Shown piece by piece: positions 57,101-64,000 of a stretch of DNA of 64,000 bases (position 1 is its first letter; each line of letters begins with the position of its first letter). Location: contig JAJQJQ010000011.1 in NCBI GenBank assembly GCA_028622995.1, positions 3,720,001 through 3,784,000 on the forward strand, written 5' to 3'. This stretch comes from Panagrolaimus kolymaensis. Its lineage: Eukaryota > Nematoda > Chromadorea > Rhabditida > Panagrolaimidae. The position numbers were made by a program, and so were the translations under genes. The notes under the pieces are model-generated. The model saw nothing but the letters and a program-made list of their open reading frames with translations. It had not been told where the DNA came from and ran no database searches.

Positions 57101-57695
57101 GATGTGGCTGCCATTTTCGATTGAATTTCTGTATGAGTTTTATTACTCGATGTTTCTGTGGAACTTTGCAATCTTTGTTGTAATTGTGGATGATTCGAAG
57201 TAGCAGAAAAGAAGGGATACATGGGCACCGCTCGATTTGGCTAAAAAAAGAAAAGAAAATAGTTTTGTACGCGTTTCATTTTTTTGTTACGTTATTGATT
57301 GATCACAACGTGAACATTTTTTTTTCAAAAATGTCATTTTTTTAAAGTATGAAAATTGAAAAAAAAAGAATACTCACATTTGCGGATGAAACAGGTCGAA
57401 GGACAAATGATCCTGTCATGACTCCAGCTTGCTAAAAAAATAAAGAAGGTTTTATATATTCTAAGATTTTCTAACTAACCTGTGTCGATGGCGCTGGAGC
57501 TAATTTCACTCCGTTGGAAGAAGACGTTGGAATTTCTTTTCCTCGTGTATTTGGTTGAATTTTCAACGCAGGTTTTGTTTCCTCAATGGGACGTGGTGCA
57601 AGTTTTCGATTTCCATTTTTTTGAGAATAATTTCCTGATATTTTTGGTGCCGGAACTATTGGTCGTGGAGATATCGGGACATTATTTCCCGACAT
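54159..57695 (-). CDS. ph: Polyhomeotic-like Polycomb (PRC1) protein
   Basis: Nuclear Polycomb repressive complex 1 subunit whose SAM domain polymerises to compact chromatin. 878 residues from exons 57695-57480, 57431-57378, 57240-57066, 56693-56319, 56269-55451, 55323-55109, 55054-54696, 54638-54410 and 54353-54159. The first half is Gln/Ser/Thr/Pro-rich. The diagnostic order of the family is present: the HD motif HVIDGFVIEESSAPFEI (55622-55672), an FCS zinc finger with ligands in CLHCKHTF and YCSKECRKE (54845-54935), and a C-terminal SAM domain with EAFRREEIDGSSLLML and LGIRLGPALKIEKAI (54165-54430). The ATG at 57695 follows an unpaired acceptor (AG at 57707-57708). C. elegans uses the diverged SAM protein SOP-2 instead, so a full Ph layout here is notable. 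The three domains together make the family call strong. Confidence 0.92.
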
Positions 57696-58360
57696 AACCA
57701 ACACAACTATAAAGGAAGATAAATCATTTTTAAAGTATGCTGATTTTCTCACGATTTATTTACTCCGTTTAATTTCTCGCGTAACGGTGTAGTGCTTTTT
57801 TTAAACATAGACAGTGAATGAGTGGAGGAAGAAGGAATAAACGAAAGGACTTACTTGAGTCCGTTTTCTTTGATTAAAAAGAGAGCTTTTTATATTCAAG
57901 GGGTTTAACTGCTAATGGTGTAGAGCAATAATCTCAATCAATACTTTTTAAAAAATATACAAAGGAAAAACACCGTAAAAGTAAATTAAAGAAAAGGGAT
58001 GCTTTTTAAGAAAGTAGCTTAAAGGTGGACAACACACGCATTATTCGCGGCGAAAATTTCTTCTTTTTTTAGTTGCAACGATGGTCACTCATTTGTTGGT
58101 TTGTCTTTCACTATTGGTACACGCCAAAGGCAGCCATCCAAATGCAAAATGCAAAAAAGGGCCAATCAAACATTTTCCCCTTCGCTTATTGGCTTTCGTA
58201 ATTTTTGTGTTTTTAAATCCGCACAATAACAACATCAACGCATACAAGAGATTAATCGACTCTTTATAAAAATTTATTTTATCCTTTCAAAAATAACTAT
58301 TAATAATAAATGGCATTTAGAAACTTCTGATATAAAAATAAAATAAATTAGGTAAATTTC
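57696..58360. other. Intergenic region
   Basis: About 665 nt between the start of the Polyhomeotic-like gene and the stop of glutathione synthetase, both on minus. It contains the trans-splice acceptor at 57707-57708 and presumably the promoter. An open stretch at 58081-58269 on plus has no support. Confidence 0.5.
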
Positions 58361-60160
58361 TTAAATAACATAACTGGAGTCAATAACCGCTGCACCGACT
58401 GCTACTCCACCTTCATTAACGTCTTCAGCTTTCGAACGCAGAATGTGTCCATGAGAAACGACGCGTAAAACTTTTGTAGAATCGCCAAAAACAAAACCAT
58501 AAGTGCCAAGTTCGCTTACAATCTTACTAACCACGGGTGGACGAAAAGCTCGAATGAGCACATTCTTAAAATCATAAAATTATTAATTACATAATTTAAA
58601 AACAAATAAAGTCTCACTTCAACTGCAAGTGGTTGAATCTTTTCCATTAAAATATGAGCCGCTAATTCATCTTTTGAAAAAGTTTGAAGTTTAGCAATAA
58701 TTTCTTCGCCATAAAAATTTCCTCCGCCTCCTTCAAGTTGTGGCTTTAAAACATAACGATTGGGATTTTTAATGGCATCTTCAATAAGTTTCCGAGTTTC
58801 TTCATCATCATTTTCAAGTCCCCACATAGCAGCAAATGTATTTCGAACTCTATGAACTTTATCCAAATCACCAGGGAAATGTTTTTCGACAATTCCAGGT
58901 TGAGTTAAAATTTGTTGAACTTTTTTGGTATTTGCCAATTGTAGCCCAATCCAAGGACATTTAATTGCGTTTGATTTTTCCATTACCAATCTAGCATTCC
59001 ATTCCGAATCGGTTGGATAATTGGCGGGTGAATAACCAGAACGGAAATAAACTAAACTAACTCGAGTTGTCCCATCAATTATAAGATCCTTGTTAGCGTT
59101 TAAGGTCAATCTAAAATTTTGTCAAAAATGCATTTAGAAAGTTATTCTAAATGCAAACCTTGAAGCGCATTGAGTTAAAGTCACACGAACAAATTTAACA
59201 TTTCCTTCACTAAGGGTTGTTACATGATATTCAATAAATCTTTGATCCAATTGATTTTGATTAACATCTTCAACAACGGTAAGAATAATTCCTTTTGTGT
59301 CATTCATAGCCAACCATGCATGATAAAGTCCTTCACCAAGAGTATCAACTGGTTCGTTGATAGGAATCTTTTCACCAGCGACATCTCCTTCGAGTTCAGA
59401 AATAATTTTACGATGCCATAAAGTAACTCGTTGAGCTAAACCTCCCATACTTACAGCAATGTTATTAACTTCTATCTAAAAATAAACATATGATAATTTT
59501 TTTATATATATTTTTTATAAAGCTTATGTAATTACTTGTTTTAATTCGCCTTCGGGATTTTTTGAAACATCAGCCATATAATCAGCTCGTTGGGTTACAA
59601 GTGTTTTACTTTAAATTAAATGTTTCATTAACAAAAAATGTTTGGAATATAAATCTAACATGTTTAAATTATATAATAAATTTACCTTTGTGGAACTCCT
59701 TCCCGCCAAACTTCTTCAAAGATTTCAACCATTTTTCGAGTAAATACATCTGTTTTTATAACATCTTTATGTGCTTCAATCAAGAAATCATGATCCCATG
59801 CAAGGTAAAAATAAAGTTCGGTCATGGCCTTAAAAATAGATAAAATGGATATATAAAACATAAACGTGCTTTTTTCAATGATCTTACATTTTGAGCTTCT
59901 AAAGCTTGTTTCAACAAATGTCCTGGAAATGGTGAGGGAAATAATGCCATTGGTGCAACTTGGCAAACATCGCTGCGATCTTTATGTTCCGCCATTCGCA
60001 TAGCCAATCCATGACACTAAAATTATTAAGTTAAAACATTTAAAGGGAAAATCAAAATACGAACATGAGCAAAGTCTAAAGCTTCTTCAACAATTTGTTC
60101 AAGTGGTCTTTTCTTAAGTAAAATTCGTGAAACATAATCCACATACTCTGTGACAGACAT
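58361..60160 (-). CDS. GSS: Glutathione synthetase
   Basis: Cytosolic ATP-grasp enzyme that joins gamma-glutamylcysteine and glycine to make glutathione. 484 residues (human about 474) from exons 60160-60065, 60016-59888, 59828-59686, 59608-59536, 59475-59159, 59110-58618 and 58564-58361. The Gly-rich ATP-binding loop is LEGGGGNFYGEEI (about 58700-58740). Other family motifs are QVAPMALFPSPFP near the N-terminus, NNIAVSMGGLA, LVYFRSGYSPANYP and KCPWIGLQLANTKK, then RNTFAAMW. The C-terminus (NEGGVAVGAAVIDS) forms the usual lid. The start ATG at 60160 is the only sensible one. The first intron has an unusual GTTCGT donor. The gene follows FAD synthase on the same strand with 392 nt between them, so a two-gene operon is possible but not shown. 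Confidence 0.96.
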
Positions 60161-60552
60161 AATTTAATAACAACAACAATTAAGAACTTTAAGTTGGAAA
60201 ATAGGAGAATAACAACTTTGCTTTAAAAAAGAGTGACAAAAAAAGAAGAAGAAAGAAATGTGTTTCTGCCTTTTGCAGTCGTCGAGGTGGACACATTTTT
60301 TTCACATGTATACTTGATAGCAACAATGCACAAAATACAAAGTCCTTTGCAAAAATAATGATTGTATTTTTAAAAGAAGAAAAACCACTGCACTTTGTTT
60401 TGTAATTGATTGTTTAATAATTAAATAAAAATATTTTATTTAAAAAATGCATTTCTGTTTTTACTAGCATGTTTATTGGAAAGTAATAATTTATTCAAAA
60501 CTTCAGATTTCAGCAATATATTATTAAGATTATACCGATGTTTATAATTTAA
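60161..60552. other. Spacer between FAD synthase and glutathione synthetase
   Basis: 392 nt, AT-rich. No coding sequence is seen. The length is longer than the usual ~100 nt spacer of C. elegans operons but does not exclude one. Confidence 0.5.
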
Positions 60553-63395
60553 CTATTTTTCATCTCTGCCGCAACGTTCAAGGTTATCTTGTTCCAAGCA
60601 ATAAGCAGGTTTGTAACTAAAGAAATAGTCTTCTTTTTTTTTTTAAATCTCATTCAAATTACTTACCCGCCATCGCTCACTTGCAAAGCAGGATTAGGCT
60701 TTGTTTTAGATCGATCACCCAAAGATGTATAACCTCGATCATACAAGATACAATATGGAACGCATAATCCACGAAGGCCTTTCCAAACTTCAGAATATGT
60801 CCAATCAAAAAGAGGGCAAACTCGATAAAATTGAGGCCACTATAAAAAGATAATAAATAAAAATATTTAATTTTAGTTTTGTTTAATAAAATAATAATTG
60901 GTTATTAATTTTACCGTAGAATCCGTCCATTGGCATTTGGATGACATGTATCGACCTTTGGGGTCTGAAGCTCTACTTCCCATAAATACTGCCTTAACTT
61001 TCGGTTCATGTTCTTTTAATTCAGCTAAACCAGCTTTTAAAGATCCGCCAAGTTCGCGCAATTGAACATTATATTTCCAACAAACATCAAGGAGAAAATG
61101 ACGCAATTCAGAAAACTCATCTTCACAAAGAATATGAAAAGCTTTGATTTTTGTTTCACAGCCTGAAATCGTTTTTTGGTATTTTATTATTATAAACTTC
61201 AACAAGTTTTTTTTCTTTAGGTTTAAATTAAAGTTTCCTGTATTTTTATTTTATTTTTTGCTATTTTTTATGTGAATAAATAAAATTAATTTACCATAAA
61301 TTTCATCTACTTTAGTTCGAAGTAAATGCAAAAGCAGAGTACAATCTTTCCCACCATTAAATGAAAGGGCAATTTCATCATAACTAAAAAGAGTGAATAC
61401 CATAGTAGAATTATTTATAAAACTAAAACATTTACCTAAAATTCTTTAAAATATCTTCAATTAAATTGCATGCTTCATCCAATTTTTCAGCAAAATCGGG
61501 TTCCAATGTTTTACGAAATTCTTTTATCTTTTCTGAAAAAATGCTTATGTAATTTATCCATTTGGAATTGATTACAAGCTATATCTGTCTCTCACACACG
61601 CAAACTCCCGAACAATCACATTATCGATGCAACCAATAATGTTTTTAATTCTGTGTTCCTTTCCTGTCATCCAATTCTCCTCCACCATAAACTGAAGGTC
61701 GCAAAAGAAAACTCGATGCACCAAACCTTTTCAATTATTTTGGCAACGCAAGTTTGTTTATAAGCATTTTTTATACATTTTAAAAAATTATGTTTAGTCT
61801 TTTTCAAACTGAAACTATCAAAACGGTTTTAAATGATGCTCAGTGTGAAAGAAAAAAAAGTTACTTGTGCGTCCAATTTTTCTCTCTCTCTCCGGTGATT
61901 GTACACATTTTTATTTTTAGCTAAAAAAAAGCTAAAGAAACAAAAAAAATTTTTGTTTTTTTTGAATATTTAAATCGATTTTTGTTTGTTTTTTTTAAAG
62001 AGAAGTTAAATAAGATCTTGATTATCGTATTTTATGAGAATAAAAATAAAGAGATTTTTCAATAATGAAAGAAAACATTAAACTATTTGGAATAAAATTA
62101 CGTTAACTTTAATAAACTTTGGTCATACTTTCTCATTATATTACCGATTTTGGCAACATGGATACATGATTTTAACTCCATTCTCCATCTTAGCATTTTT
62201 TCCAACAAAAGATAAATTTTAATTAAATTTAAATAAAAATATTCATTAAAAAATATTCCATACTTTTAAAGCTAGTGGTGACAAGATGTAAATTTTTACC
62301 TGAAGAATTCATCCATGGATTCTCATCAAAATTTTTGACAAAGCTATGAAAAACTTCCGAAAGTTCATTAAATACTGAATCGCCGGAATTATCGTCAGGT
62401 GCTTCAACGGTTAGCTTGGTTTTATAATATGAATTTCCAACAACAGGATATGAGCCTATTGTTACTCCATTTTCAGCATATTTTTTTGCAAGTTCTCCAA
62501 GATTGTGTTGAATGTGAATTTCGTTTTTTCCTAAGAATATATTTTTAGAGTAAAATGGTGATGCATCATTAGATGAAATGATTGTGCTTTCAAGTTGGTC
62601 AAAGCCTTGTTGACAAAATGCTGGAACACCAGGCAATGCAATGACATTGCGAGTTTGAACACATGGAAATTTACGTGCCCCACTCTTCTTTTCTCCCCAA
62701 ATTAAAGTTGCACTGCTTGGAATCTGAATAATTTTTTTTATTGATTTTGTAAAAGAAGAAAATTAAATTACAGAGCAAAATTTAGAAATTGCTTCTTCTG
62801 CATCCGGTCTTTGTTTATATTTTGCTAAAATGTCATCAAATACAGCTTTAAGCTCCAAATTCAATGATAAAGTATCATTGAAAGCAGCGGCAATACCTAC
62901 AAAAAAAGATTTAAATTAGTATAAATAATGATGAAGGTTCTCCTTACCTTCATATGTTCGATCATCATGTGTTGGACCAACACCACCAGTTGATCTCAAA
63001 GAAATTTCGTGGATTTAATTTTTAATAAACTAGGTAAAAACTTACAATACTATATCATAAATACGACTAAATTCAGCTACTTCTTTAGCTATTTCAGAGA
63101 CTTCATCTCCAATAACAGTTATCTGAATATATTTTTTTAATTAAGAAGAAAGGTTTTTTACATTCAAACCTTTTTAACAGAAACTCCTCGATTATGAAGT
63201 CTTCGACAAAGAAAGTTTGAATTTGTATCGGCCGTAGAACCTTTTAAAATCTCATCACCAATAACTAAAAGTTTCCATAATTTTAAGGTAATTACCCTAT
63301 TGTTTCTTACCAATGATACCCGCCGTTTTTCGTTTGGTAGAAGCTACATTACCGCTCATTCTCTTCCACAACTGATTTGTAGAAACCCGCAACAT
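60553..63395 (-). CDS. FLAD1: FAD synthase (molybdopterin-binding-like plus PAPS-reductase domains)
   Basis: Makes FAD and pyrophosphate from FMN and ATP. 495 residues from the ATG at 63359, or 507 from an in-frame upstream ATG at 63395. Exons: 63395-63311, 63264-63170, 63122-63046, 62994-62948, 62896-62772, 62723-62300, 61532-61436, 61383-61295, 61162-60915, 60839-60667 and 60616-60553. The N-terminal domain has [12 protein letters not shown] and [15 protein letters not shown], the molybdopterin-binding-like fold. The C-terminal catalytic domain has the PAPS-reductase motif [12 protein letters not shown] (about 61350), [11 protein letters not shown] and [16 protein letters not shown]. The two halves are joined across intron 61533-62299 with matching phase, as in animal FLAD1. 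The 12 extra residues of the upstream start ([12 protein letters not shown]) look like a mitochondrial presequence. Confidence 0.95.
61533..62299. other. Large intron between the two halves of FAD synthase
   Basis: 767 nt, far longer than the other introns of the gene (44-76 nt apart from a 132-nt one at 61163-61294). It lies exactly at the border between the two enzyme domains. The phases of 62300 and 61532 agree. AT-rich, with a CT run near 61883; no exon is seen, so I keep one gene. Confidence 0.6.
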
Positions 63396-64000
63396 GAAAA
63401 TGAATCATTTTTATCATAATAAATGTTTTGGTTTAGATGTCGTAGATATTTTCTTTATTCATAAAAAGCCAGTCATGTTGCTTTTAAAATATGTAAGTCA
63501 AAATGAAAAAAAATAGATGATTTAATTTTGAAAATTTCTTTACATCCTAGTCATTTTTTTAGATGAAAGATATATTTTTTATTAGTTTTTCTATTTTTCT
63601 TTAGCCTCTGTTAAGAAAACGCAAAAATTACCCATTCTTAAAATCTATAATCTTTTAAAAATTATATTTTTGTAATACTTCTAATTTTGGACGACGTTGA
63701 AGCTTCCATTTTTTAAAACTTTTTACGATATCGCATTAGGTACAAAAGTTTGAAATGAAAACAATTCCATTGGCAAACATTTACATTTTCAATGTCGTAT
63801 GACAGAAAAAATCAGCCGCAAAAAAAAAACATAATTACTTGAAAGCTTTTCTTTAGGCTGTGGTGGAAGAAGTTTTAAGAAAAAAATATTTTTTGCACAA
63901 AGTTTTTATAATGACTAAAACAGTAATAAAAATAACAAGACAAGATAAATAAAATATAAAAATCATATTTTTTAAACAGCATGAATCATCATAACGATAT
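63396..64000. other. Upstream region of FAD synthase
   Basis: AT-rich and non-coding as far as I can see. An in-frame stop lies just upstream of the ATG at 63395, so that coding exon cannot extend further without splicing. It presumably contains the promoter. Confidence 0.5.

Noticed and set aside
61533..62299. FAD synthase as two genes split at the large intron
   Set aside because: Phases match, no stop or start is seen at the border, and animal FLAD1 is a fusion of the same two domains.

Overview
The window looks like nuclear DNA of a chromadorean nematode. It is AT-rich, most introns are 43-52 nt with a TTTTNAG acceptor, several genes start just after an unpaired acceptor of the kind used for spliced-leader trans-splicing, and the largest gene has the domain order and the short/medium/long 3' ends known for C. 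elegans UNC-52 (perlecan). I cannot name the species. All intron-exon models were built by hand from reading frame, splice dinucleotides and codon phase. Every complete model given here sums to a multiple of three.

Layout, left to right. 1-739 (+) is the 3' part of the geranylgeranyltransferase-I beta subunit. 2535-3229 (+) encodes a small secreted helical protein. 5060-36567 (+) is a perlecan/unc-52 gene of about 31 kb. Its 5' half (5060-14596) encodes a possible heparan-sulfate site, a SEA domain and five LDLRa repeats. A second signal-peptide exon at 19184 can start a shorter form. It is followed by Ig, three LDLRa, Ig, the laminin-like region, an Ig array and LamG/EGF repeats. Two minus-strand genes lie inside its introns: an HHAT-type MBOAT acyltransferase (10466-12226) and an unrecognised two-exon gene (22490-23246).

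36969-40215 (+) is a CLC-1/2-type chloride channel. 40286-40861 (-) encodes a small secreted Tyr/Gly-rich protein. 43106-45099 (+) encodes a GPI-anchor-type protein whose mature N-terminus would be a histidine. It joins a BIM1/X325 (LPMO-like) copper-type domain to two EGF-like modules and a DOMON domain with candidate heme ligands. I think this is the most novel item in the window.

Four minus-strand genes fill the right side: the Ral GTPase-activating protein beta subunit (45266-53408), a Polyhomeotic-type Polycomb protein with HD, FCS zinc finger and SAM (54159-57695), glutathione synthetase (58361-60160) and FAD synthase (60553-63395). I see no functional link among these four beyond housekeeping and regulatory roles. 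The perlecan, HHAT and copper/DOMON genes share an extracellular or secretory theme. I saw no tRNA, rRNA, CRISPR array or transposon.
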